A DNA stretch of 17,271 bases from JBFWNZ01 sp050250795 (GTDB lineage Bacteria; Pseudomonadota; Alphaproteobacteria; UBA8366). Location of the stretch: the NCBI GenBank assembly GCA_050250795.1, contig JBFWNZ010000044.1:1-17271 (forward strand). Reading direction: 5' to 3'. The notes under the pieces are model-generated. The model saw nothing but the letters and a program-made list of their open reading frames with translations, was not told where the DNA came from and did not search any database. This document shows, one piece after another, positions 7,647-13,964 of the stretch (within the stretch, counting starts at the first letter, position 1; each line of letters begins with the position of its first letter). The translations under genes were made by a program, and so were the position numbers.

Positions 7647-8546
7647 ATGATCTCGACTGGCAGGTACCTGACCGTCGCACTGGCAACGACGGCCGCCGTC
7701 GCCCTCATCTTCACGCTGTTCCCCGGACTCGACCTGTTCGTCTCCGGGCTCTTCTACGACCCCGCGCACGGCTTCGTGCTAGAGCGAACGCAACTGCTGC
7801 TGTTCCTCGACGGCACCATGCGGCCGCTGCTTCGTTTCGGCGCGATCGCCGCCTCGATCTTCTTTCTGCTGAAGGCCGTGAGCGAACGCCCGGTCCACTG
7901 GGACCGCAGCCGCCGGATCTATTTCGTCCTGACCAGCGTCCTGCTGGGACCGGGACTGCTGGTCAGCGTCATCCTGAAGCCGCATTGGGGCCGCGCGCGC
8001 CCGATCCAGACGGAGCCCTTCGGCGGCGAGAAGTTGTTCACGCCGCCATTGCAGATCGCCGACCAATGCGTCGGCAATTGCTCCTTCGTCTCGGGCGATG
8101 TCAGCTTCTTCGCAGCCTTGCTGGCCATCGCGCTTCTGGCGCGCCCGACCCGGCGGGCCTTCTGGGTCGGCGTCGTCGCTGTCCTGACCGCTTTGGTAAT
8201 CCTCAAAAGGCTGGCCGCCGGCGCGCATTTCTTCAGCGACACACTGTTCGCCACCCTGTTCCCGGTGCTGGTGGTCCTGCTGGCCTATCGCTGGATGCTC
8301 GAAGGCAAAGGGCCGGCCGATTGGGCAGCGCTGCGCCGGCCGGCCGCACCGCTCTGCGATCTGGCGCCGATGCGAAGCCTGAAATGGCGGCTCTGGCGTG
8401 TCCTTGTCCGTATCCGGCGGGCGTGGCGGCGGCTCGTCCGGTGGGCCGATACGCCGGCGCAGCGGAGCAGTCGCATGCCCGCAGCAACACCGCCGGCAGC
8501 GGTAGCCAGACCGCGGAAGCGGCGCAGCCAGACCGCCGGCGGGTAA
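7647..8546 (+). CDS. PAP2-family membrane phosphatase with basic C-terminal tail
   Basis: A 299-residue integral membrane phosphatase of the PAP2 superfamily, likely acting on a lipid or undecaprenyl phosphate at the inner membrane. Several hydrophobic helices are evident (for example 7-30, 60-77, 92-109, 155-185 and 195-215). The three catalytic motifs are present as KPHWGRARP (K111 to P119), SFVSGD (S149-G150-D151) and RLAAGAHFFSD (R188, H194, D198). The middle motif lacks the usual PSGH histidine and has Asp instead. After the last membrane segment there is a tail of about 75 residues rich in Arg, Trp, Ala and Pro, probably cytoplasmic. The ATG at 7647 has GGAAGGA 12 nt upstream, slightly far. 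It is transcribed divergently from the sigma gene. Substrate is unknown; lipid A or phosphatidylglycerophosphate phosphatase roles are possible. Confidence 0.85.
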   Translation: MISTGRYLTVALATTAAVALIFTLFPGLDLFVSGLFYDPAHGFVLERTQLLLFLDGTMRPLLRFGAIAASIFFLLKAVSERPVHWDRSRRIYFVLTSVLLGPGLLVSVILKPHWGRARPIQTEPFGGEKLFTPPLQIADQCVGNCSFVSGDVSFFAALLAIALLARPTRRAFWVGVVAVLTALVILKRLAAGAHFFSDTLFATLFPVLVVLLAYRWMLEGKGPADWAALRRPAAPLCDLAPMRSLKWRLWRVLVRIRRAWRRLVRWADTPAQRSSRMPAATPPAAVARPRKRRSQTAGG

Positions 8547-8569
8547 CGCACAGCAAGAGGACGCGCGCC

Positions 8570-9706
8570 GTGGCAACCCTGCACTACATGACCACCACGC
8601 ATTTCGATCACGGTGCCCTCGAGCGGCTGGGCCGCGAACTGCAACGCCTCGGCATCTCCCGGCCGCTGATCTGCACCGACCGGGGATTGGTTGCCGCAGG
8701 ACTGGTCGAGACCGTGCAGGCTCAACTGCCGGAAGGGATGACCGCTACGGTCTTCGACGGCACACCGGCCAACCCTACGGAATCCGCCACGCTTGCAGCC
8801 CTCGGCCTGTATCGGGAGATGGGCTGCGACGGTATCGTCGCCGTGGGCGGCGGCTCGTCGATGGACCTTGCCAAAGGCGTTGCGCTGCTGGCGACGCATC
8901 CCGAGCCGCTGGCCCAGTACGCGGCCGTCGAAAAGGGCTCGCGCAAGATCGGATCCCTGGCACCGCTGATCGCCATTCCGACCACGGCCGGGACAGGAAG
9001 CGAAGTAAGTCTGGGCGCCGTCATCATCACCGACGACGGCCGCAAGCTGACCTTCGCCAGCCAGAACCTGATCCCGCGCGTCGCGATCTGCGACCCTTCG
9101 CTGACCCTGGGTCTGCCGCCGGGTCTTACGGCCGCGACCGGCATGGACGCGATGACCCACTGCATCGAGACCTTCCTGTCGCCGACGATCGATCCGCCCG
9201 CCGACGCGATCGCCCTGGACGGGCTGGCGCGCGGCATCGGCGCCGGCTGGCTGGAGCGCGCGGTGGCCGACGGCTCGGACCGCGACGCGCGCTGGCACAT
9301 GATGATGGCGTCCACCGAAGGCGCCATGGCCTTCGTGAAAGGACTTGGCGCCGTCCATGCGATGAGCCATGCGGCCGGCCGTATCCGCAGCCTGAACCCG
9401 CATCACGGCACGTTGAACGCAGTGATCCTCCCGGCCGTGCTGCGCTTCAACCGCGACCATTGCGGCGACAAGTATGCGCGACTGCGCAACGCAATGAACC
9501 TGCCCCCCGCGACAGACATCGCCGAGGCGGTGGAACGGTTGAACGAGCGCCTGAAGCTGCCCGCCAACCTGCGGGCGATGGGCATGACCGACGCAATGCT
9601 GCCCGAACTGATCGCGCATTCGGTGGCCGACCTCAACGGATTCACCAATCCGCGCAAGGCGTCGGCAGAAGATTACGAGCGGCTGTTCGCCGACGCGATG
9701 GGCTGA
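8570..9706 (+). CDS. Iron-containing (type III) alcohol dehydrogenase
   Basis: A 378-residue NAD(P)-dependent dehydrogenase of the iron-activated family, oxidising alcohols or reducing aldehydes in the cytoplasm. Visible are the nucleotide-binding GGGSSMD (93-99), IPTTAGTGSEVS (136-147), the metal ligands D193 and H197 in GMDAMTHCIE, H263 in GAVHAMSH and H279 in NPHHG. The gap between the last two histidines is two residues longer than in FucO-type enzymes as I recall them. The start is a GTG at 8570 with AAGAGGA 8 nt upstream, giving the typical beginning ATLHYMTTTHFDHG. An ATG six codons later is possible but less family-like. The gene follows the PAP2 gene after 23 nt and could be co-transcribed with it. 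It overlaps the convergent DehI-like gene by 34 bp. Substrate is not evident. Confidence 0.92.
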   Translation: MATLHYMTTTHFDHGALERLGRELQRLGISRPLICTDRGLVAAGLVETVQAQLPEGMTATVFDGTPANPTESATLAALGLYREMGCDGIVAVGGGSSMDLAKGVALLATHPEPLAQYAAVEKGSRKIGSLAPLIAIPTTAGTGSEVSLGAVIITDDGRKLTFASQNLIPRVAICDPSLTLGLPPGLTAATGMDAMTHCIETFLSPTIDPPADAIALDGLARGIGAGWLERAVADGSDRDARWHMMMASTEGAMAFVKGLGAVHAMSHAAGRIRSLNPHHGTLNAVILPAVLRFNRDHCGDKYARLRNAMNLPPATDIAEAVERLNERLKLPANLRAMGMTDAMLPELIAHSVADLNGFTNPRKASAEDYERLFADAMG

Positions 9707-10563
9707 GGCTTGCCATCGGCGAAGAAACAGGCCAGCGCCTGGCCGATGGGTATCATCTTGCCGATCACCTCCTCGATGAACATCGACAGCGCCGCCGATG
9801 CCTGCGCCCGATCCGCAGGCGGAAGGGCGACGGGCAGCCTGTCCTTGGCGCTCGCGACCAGCGCCTGCGCCTCGATCCGCCCGGCCGCAAGCACCGCGGC
9901 CTTTGCATCGGTCACGATCCGCCCATGCTCGAGGCCGCGCAGATAGCCCAGCGCGAGAGCGAGCAGGCCCGGCCAGTGCGCGAACTGCCTGTACATGGTC
10001 GCCAGACAACGCGGTTCGTCGCTGTCGCAGACCCGGTTGAGCGCCACCACCATGTCGGATGTCGCATCCGCCAAATCCTCGAAGGACAGAATGGACGGTG
10101 CCTCGCCGATCGCGTCCAGGCTGCGAACCGTCCGCGGCGGCGCCGACCGCACACCGTCGCTGCCATGGCGGGCCAGCACCTCTTCCAATGCCAGCATGGC
10201 GATTAAATTAAAGGCGTTGGTTCGGTTGTAGTCGTCCACCAGCGAGCGCAATACCTGCAAGGTTCGTTCATCGACACCCACCGCAGCGAAGGCGGCGACC
10301 GGCAGCCCGGGCAGTCCCCGCAACCGGGGCAAACAGGCCGCCGAACCGACGAGCGCGTCGACCGTCAGCCCGTCGCGGATGGTCGTCCAGGTCCAGGGCA
10401 GCATTCCGTCCAGCGTCGCGAAATGGCGGTAGACCAGATTCACGAGCGGCGTGCCGGATGCGGCCTTGATCTCGGCATAGATGGCCCGCGTCGCCGAGTC
10501 TGCGCGGCCTTCGGGAATTTCGGGCACGCCGGGACGCGCCGGAACGGATGATGACATGGTCAT
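9673..10563 (-). CDS. DehI-fold protein (2-haloacid dehalogenase family) lacking catalytic residues
   Basis: A 296-residue, mostly helical protein that aligns by eye along its length with Pseudomonas DehI: YAEIKAASGTPLVNL, RHFATLDGMLPWTW, VLRSLVDDYNRTNAFNLI, YRQFAHWPGLL and MFIEEVIGKMIPI all have counterparts. DehI hydrolyses D- and L-2-haloacids. In this protein the catalytic Asp189 position holds Met190, and the pocket residues Trp34 and Phe37 correspond to Leu40 and Leu43. Dehalogenase activity is therefore doubtful, and it should be read as a DehI-like protein of unknown function. The start ATG at 10563 lies 3 nt after the isomerase stop, so the two form an operon; an ATG two codons later (10557) is equally possible. 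No clear ribosome site is seen, which fits translational coupling. The 3' end overlaps the convergent alcohol dehydrogenase gene. Confidence 0.75.
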   Translation of the reverse strand: MTMSSSVPARPGVPEIPEGRADSATRAIYAEIKAASGTPLVNLVYRHFATLDGMLPWTWTTIRDGLTVDALVGSAACLPRLRGLPGLPVAAFAAVGVDERTLQVLRSLVDDYNRTNAFNLIAMLALEEVLARHGSDGVRSAPPRTVRSLDAIGEAPSILSFEDLADATSDMVVALNRVCDSDEPRCLATMYRQFAHWPGLLALALGYLRGLEHGRIVTDAKAAVLAAGRIEAQALVASAKDRLPVALPPADRAQASAALSMFIEEVIGKMIPIGQALACFFADGKPQPIASANSRS

Positions 10564-10566
10564 GGC

Positions 10567-11157
10567 CTATCGGCTCAAGGCCGCGTCGAGATAGTCGAGG
10601 CTGTCCTGTCCCCAATATATCTCACCGCCATAGACATAGGACGGCATACCGAACACGCCCCGCTCGACGGCCTCGCGGGTGAAGGCGTCGAACGTATCGT
10701 CCTGCGCGGCGGACGCCGCCATGACCCGCGCGGCGTCGTATCCGCTGGCGGTCAGCACGGACGCCACGGTGTCCTCGGTCGCAATATCGCGGTCCTCGGC
10801 CCAGACGGCGCGCAGGAAGGCATGCGCCAGCCGGCCGACATCGCCGTCGAAATCCCGCGCCGCCAGGATCGCACGCGACGCCGGACGCTGATCCGTCGGA
10901 AAATGTGCCGGCTTCACATTGATCGGCAGGCCATGATGCGCCGCCACGCGGCGCAGTTCGACCAGCCGGTAGGCCTGCCGCACCGGGTGCCGCTGGGGCA
11001 CCGGCGTGCCGCCGGTCTCGCGGAACACGGTCATAATATCGACCGGCTTGTAGACGATGGTCGCGCCGTGCCGCGACGCAGCCGCTTCCAGTCGCAGGCC
11101 GGCCAGGTAGCTGAACGGCGATATGACCGAGAAGTAATATTCGACGGATTTGGACAT
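10567..11157 (-). CDS. 2-hydroxychromene-2-carboxylate isomerase-like protein (DsbA fold, kappa GST)
   Basis: A 196-residue thioredoxin/DsbA-fold protein of the 2-hydroxychromene-2-carboxylate isomerase family. These enzymes use glutathione to isomerise a naphthalene-pathway intermediate. Diagnostic segments are SPFSYLAG near the N-terminus (S13 is the candidate active-site serine), NVKPAHFPTDQRPASRAILAA in the middle, and GMPSYV with YWGQDSLDYLDAAL at the end. No CxxC motif is present, which excludes a disulfide oxidoreductase. The ATG at 11157 has AGG 9 nt upstream. It is the first gene of a two-gene unit with the DehI-like gene (3 nt apart) and faces a TetR gene across a palindromic operator. 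No ring-cleavage dioxygenase is nearby, so the real substrate may not be a chromene carboxylate. Confidence 0.85.
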   Translation of the reverse strand: MSKSVEYYFSVISPFSYLAGLRLEAAASRHGATIVYKPVDIMTVFRETGGTPVPQRHPVRQAYRLVELRRVAAHHGLPINVKPAHFPTDQRPASRAILAARDFDGDVGRLAHAFLRAVWAEDRDIATEDTVASVLTASGYDAARVMAASAAQDDTFDAFTREAVERGVFGMPSYVYGGEIYWGQDSLDYLDAALSR

Positions 11158-11179
11158 GATATATGCCTAGCTATGGGGA

Positions 11180-11217
11180 ACGGATCGTTTTTGAATATAT
11201 ATTCAAGAATGATCCGT
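11180..11217. promoter_or_regulatory. 38-bp near-perfect palindrome, candidate TetR-family operator
   Basis: The central 16 bp, TTGAATATATATTCAA (11191-11206), are a perfect inverted repeat. The outer arms ACGGATC (11180-11186) and GATCCGT (11211-11217) are also perfect complements. Only two of the 19 arm positions mismatch, both in the 4-nt stretches between core and arms. The element lies between divergent genes (isomerase start 11157, TetR start 11267) and is AT-rich in an otherwise GC-rich region. It very likely overlaps both promoters, allowing the regulator to control itself and the isomerase/DehI-like unit. Confidence 0.8.
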
Positions 11218-11266
11218 CAACGGCTTCCCGCGCCCGATCCATGCGCGGCAGAATGAAAGCGATGCC

Positions 11267-11851
11267 ATGGCGCGCCCGAGAGAATTCGAGGAATCCGCGG
11301 TCCTGTCGGAAGCCGTGAGCCTGTTCTGGGAACACGGCTTCGACCATGCGACGGTGCAGGACATCGCCGCCCGGACGGGAGTCCGCGTCGGCAGCCTGTA
11401 TGCCGCGTTCGGCAGCAAGCGCGATCTTTATCTGCGAATCGTGGACCACTATATCGAGACCGTCTCGCAGCAGGTCATCCGGCGGCTGACCGAGCCGCCC
11501 TCGGGGTTGGCGGCGATTCGGGCCTATTTCGCGGCTCTCACTGCAGGCATTCTCGACGGGGACCGCCGCTGGGGATGCCTGATCACCAATGCCGTCATCG
11601 TCCAGGCCGGAACCGATCCGGATATCGCGGCAAAGATCGAAACCCATCTGCGGAATGTCGAAGCGGCATTCCGCACGGCGTTGCAGGCCGCAAGCAAGCA
11701 AGGCGAAATCCCGCCCGGAACCGATGCCGATGCGATGGCGGCCTTTCTGACCTGCGTCGTGCAGGGGCTGAATGTTCTGGCCAAAACACGCCCTTCGCGC
11801 GAACGGATCGAGGCCATCGTCGGCGCCGCCTTGACCGCACTGGCGAAATAG
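11267..11851 (+). CDS. TetR-family transcriptional regulator
   Basis: A 194-residue dimeric repressor of the TetR family. The N-terminal DNA-binding domain is clear: AVSLFWEHGFDHATVQDIAARTGV then the recognition helix and RVGSLYAAFGSKRDLYL (residues 16-56). The C-terminal ligand domain includes WGCLITNAVIV (102-112), with Cys104 where electrophile-sensing relatives such as NemR have a conserved cysteine as I recall. The ATG at 11267 gives the normal MARPREF beginning; the ribosome site is weak. It is divergent from the isomerase/DehI-like pair, and a 38-bp palindrome sits in the 109-bp gap, so autorepression and control of that pair are expected. The inducer is unknown. Confidence 0.93.
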   Translation: MARPREFEESAVLSEAVSLFWEHGFDHATVQDIAARTGVRVGSLYAAFGSKRDLYLRIVDHYIETVSQQVIRRLTEPPSGLAAIRAYFAALTAGILDGDRRWGCLITNAVIVQAGTDPDIAAKIETHLRNVEAAFRTALQAASKQGEIPPGTDADAMAAFLTCVVQGLNVLAKTRPSRERIEAIVGAALTALAK

Positions 11852-11975
11852 CAGCATTCGCGCTATTCCGCTTCGCGGCGGCAACGGCATGCTGTTCCGT
11901 CGCAGACGGGTTGCAACCGATTGACGTTGACGGCCGGGCGTTGCATGCGCGACCGTCATTCTGGATTAGAATCAG

Positions 11976-12002
11976 GGCCGCATCGAAAGCGGCCGATGCG
12001 GC
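11976..12002 (+). other. Leader hairpin with two alternative pairings before the hydrolase
   Basis: GCCGCATCG (11977-11985) pairs perfectly with CGATGCGGC (11994-12002), leaving an 8-nt loop. A competing 6-bp stem joins GGCCGC (11976-11981) and GCGGCC (11989-11994). The structure ends 4 nt before the GGAG ribosome site (12007-12010) of the gene at 12019. No T-run follows, so it is not an intrinsic terminator. A role in mRNA stability or initiation control is inference. Confidence 0.45.
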
Positions 12003-12018
12003 GAGCGGAGAGACAGAA

Positions 12019-12849
12019 ATGCGTGCGGACACGGCCCAAGTCGCGATGGTCGATGGCTTGGCAAGGTCCAGGGACGGCACCCGGATCGGCTACACCCTTT
12101 ACCGGCGCGACGGAACCACACGCAGGACCGTCTTGATTCATTCGCTGGCCATGGACCGCCACTTCTGGGCACCCGTCGCCGAATCGCTATCGGCGCACAG
12201 TTCCGTGCTGACACTCGACTGCCGCGGGCATGGCCGGTCGGACAAGCCCGCGGGCCCATACACTGTTGAGCTCATGGCCGACGACGTCGCCGACCTGATG
12301 GACACGATCGGCTGGGAATCGGCATTGATCGCCGGTGCGTCCATGGGCGGATGCATTTCGCTTGCCTTTGCAAAGTCGTATCCGCGCCAGACCAAGGCGC
12401 TCGGCCTGATCGACACGACCGCATGGTACGGCCCCGAAGCGCCGGCGCAGTGGGGCGAACGGGCCAAGCGTGGCGTGGACAAGGGCCTCGAAACGCTGAT
12501 CGATTTTCAGAAGACGCGTTGGTTCACCGACACGTTCCGCGAGCAGCACCCCGAGATCGTCCAGCAATGCGTGGACACCTTCATCGCCAACGATCCGCAG
12601 GCCTATGCGGCAACCTGCACGATGCTTGGCGCATGTAATCTGAGCGAGGCGATCAAGACCTTCCGGATGCCCGCAGCCATCGTGGTCGGACGCGAGGATT
12701 ATGCGACGCCGGTCGCGATGTCCGAAGCTTTGCATCAGTCGCTTCGCAATTCGACGCTTACGGTCATCGAGGATGGCCGGCACCTGACCCCGCTCGAACA
12801 TCCCGACCGCATCACCGACGAACTCATCCAGCTTCTCGATCGGTCCTGA
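12019..12849 (+). CDS. Alpha/beta-fold hydrolase (3-oxoadipate enol-lactonase-like)
   Basis: A 276-residue alpha/beta hydrolase. The catalytic triad is visible: nucleophile Ser108 in GASMGG, Asp227 in GREDYATP and His255 in DGRHLTPLEHP. The oxyanion region is HSLAMD (41-46), and DCRGHGRSD (67-75) is the usual strand-turn of this family. The layout resembles 3-oxoadipate enol-lactonases (PcaD) and related carbon-carbon or ester hydrolases, but sequence alone does not fix the substrate. The ATG at 12019 has GGAG 8 nt upstream and is clearly better than the longer open frame reaching back into the TetR gene. A hairpin precedes the ribosome site. The next gene starts 20 nt after the stop, so it likely leads an operon with the aminotransferase and the molybdenum hydroxylase. 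Confidence 0.9.
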   Translation: MRADTAQVAMVDGLARSRDGTRIGYTLYRRDGTTRRTVLIHSLAMDRHFWAPVAESLSAHSSVLTLDCRGHGRSDKPAGPYTVELMADDVADLMDTIGWESALIAGASMGGCISLAFAKSYPRQTKALGLIDTTAWYGPEAPAQWGERAKRGVDKGLETLIDFQKTRWFTDTFREQHPEIVQQCVDTFIANDPQAYAATCTMLGACNLSEAIKTFRMPAAIVVGREDYATPVAMSEALHQSLRNSTLTVIEDGRHLTPLEHPDRITDELIQLLDRS

Positions 12850-12869
12850 AGACCGGCAGGGGGAATGCG

Positions 12870-13790
12870 ATGGCCGATGGACGCGACTACGGTACAGACG
12901 GCGTAGGGTTCATCGACGGCGAATACATGCCGCTGCCCGAGGTGCGGCTGCCCGTGAGCGACATGGGCTTCCAGCTGTCCGACATCTGCTACGACGCCAT
13001 CCATGTCTGGAATGGCGGCTTCTTCCGGCTCAAGGACCATATGGACCGCTGGCAGAACTCGGTCGCCGCACGGCGTTACGACACCCTGCCCTATGACCGC
13101 GACGGCGTTGCCGAAGTGTTGAATGGTTGCGTCGCGCGCGCCGGGCTCCAGGCCGCGATGGTCACATATGTCTGTACCCGCGGCACGCCGGCCAGCCGGC
13201 AAAAGGATCTGCGCAGCTGCCAGAACCGGCTGGTCGCCTGGGCGGTCCCTTACTATGCCTGCGTCGCCCCCGCCGAGGTCGAGGAGGGATGCGACCTGAT
13301 CGTGGCGAACACCGTGCGCATCCCGCCCGACGCGGTCGATCCGACGGTGAAGAATTTCGGCCGGCTGGATTTCGTCGGCGCGCTGTACGAAGCCTATGAC
13401 CGGGACGCCAAATACGCCGTTCTGCTCGACCGCGACGGCAACGTCACCGAGGGGCGCGGCTGGAACATCTTCGCACTCAGCGGCGGCGAACTGGTCTCGC
13501 CGGACAGCGGCGTGCTGGAGGGCGTGACCCGCCGGACGGTGCTGGACCTGTCGCAGAAGCTGAACATCGACGCCAAGCTGGCGCAGGTTCCGGCGGACCG
13601 TCTGCGCGGCGCGGATGAAATCTTCATCACCTCTACGGCCGGCGGCATCATGCCGGTCAAGAGCCTGGACGGCCGCCCCGTCGGCGACGGCACGCCGGGC
13701 CCGGTGACGCGGCGCCTGAAGCAGATGTACTGGGCGCTGCACGACGATCCGGCCTATATGACGCCGGTTCGCTACGACGCGGCAGCGTAA
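12870..13790 (+). CDS. Class IV PLP aminotransferase, (R)-amine transaminase-like
   Basis: A 306-residue fold-type IV PLP enzyme that moves an amino group between an amine or amino acid and a keto compound. The PLP lysine is K161 in DPTVKNFGRLDF, with E194 in VTEGRGWNIF and the phosphate-loop GVTRRTV and TSTAGGIMP. Side by side with the recalled (R)-selective transaminase ATA-117 sequence, several blocks are nearly the same: HVWNG with FRLKDH, the VKNF block, and the end DGTPGPVTRRLKQMYW followed by TPVRY. The flexible Arg of that group is kept (R104, TRG). Its YxV signature appears here as YDA (Y41-A43). A branched-chain or D-amino acid transaminase is less likely. The ATG at 12870 follows an AGGGGGA ribosome site. 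It lies 20 nt after the hydrolase and 170 nt before the Mo-hydroxylase genes. Confidence 0.88.
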   Translation: MADGRDYGTDGVGFIDGEYMPLPEVRLPVSDMGFQLSDICYDAIHVWNGGFFRLKDHMDRWQNSVAARRYDTLPYDRDGVAEVLNGCVARAGLQAAMVTYVCTRGTPASRQKDLRSCQNRLVAWAVPYYACVAPAEVEEGCDLIVANTVRIPPDAVDPTVKNFGRLDFVGALYEAYDRDAKYAVLLDRDGNVTEGRGWNIFALSGGELVSPDSGVLEGVTRRTVLDLSQKLNIDAKLAQVPADRLRGADEIFITSTAGGIMPVKSLDGRPVGDGTPGPVTRRLKQMYWALHDDPAYMTPVRYDAAA

Positions 13791-13910
13791 TCCTTCGCAA
13801 TCGAACGACCCCCGCTTGACGGCAGCACGGTCGGACAGACAAGCTGTCGCATCGCCGCCTTGAGACCCCCGCGCATGAAGGGGCACTGACGGCAAGGGAG
13901 GTGCGTTCGC

Positions 13911-13964
13911 ATGCTGTTCCGACACGACGGCTTCGTCTGTTTGCGGCCGGATTCCGCCGCATGA
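13911..13964 (+). CDS. 17-codon leader ORF coupled to the FAD subunit
   Basis: The ORF encodes MLFRHDGFVCLRPDSAA. It has the strongest ribosome site in this region, AAGGGAGGTG at 13894-13903, 7 nt before the ATG. Its TGA overlaps the ATG of the FAD subunit as ATGA (13961-13964). The FAD subunit itself has only a weak site, so ribosomes loaded on the leader could restart there. It lies in a 170-nt gap after the aminotransferase that also contains a TTGACG (13816-13821) resembling a -35 but no convincing -10. No homology is recognised. The peptide may have no function beyond coupling, or the arrangement may be chance. Confidence 0.45.
   Translation: MLFRHDGFVCLRPDSAA

Noticed and set aside
8547..10009. 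Long minus-strand open frame antisense to the alcohol dehydrogenase
   Set aside because: The translation is low complexity with repeated Arg/Gly/His/Gln and matches no family; the plus-strand dehydrogenase has intact active-site motifs.
10567..11157. DsbA thiol oxidoreductase reading of the isomerase gene
   Set aside because: There is no CxxC; a serine motif SPFSYL sits at the active site and the C-terminal YWGQDSLDYL is typical of HCCA isomerases.
11210..11215. Plus-strand TGATCC before the TetR gene as an ECF11 promoter
   Set aside because: No TAAGA-like -10 follows at about 18 nt, and the hexamer is explained as the outer arm of the 38-bp palindrome.
13831..13848. Small hairpin GACAG-ACAAG-CTGTC as a terminator after the aminotransferase
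   Set aside because: Only 5 bp of stem and no following T-run; insufficient for an intrinsic terminator.
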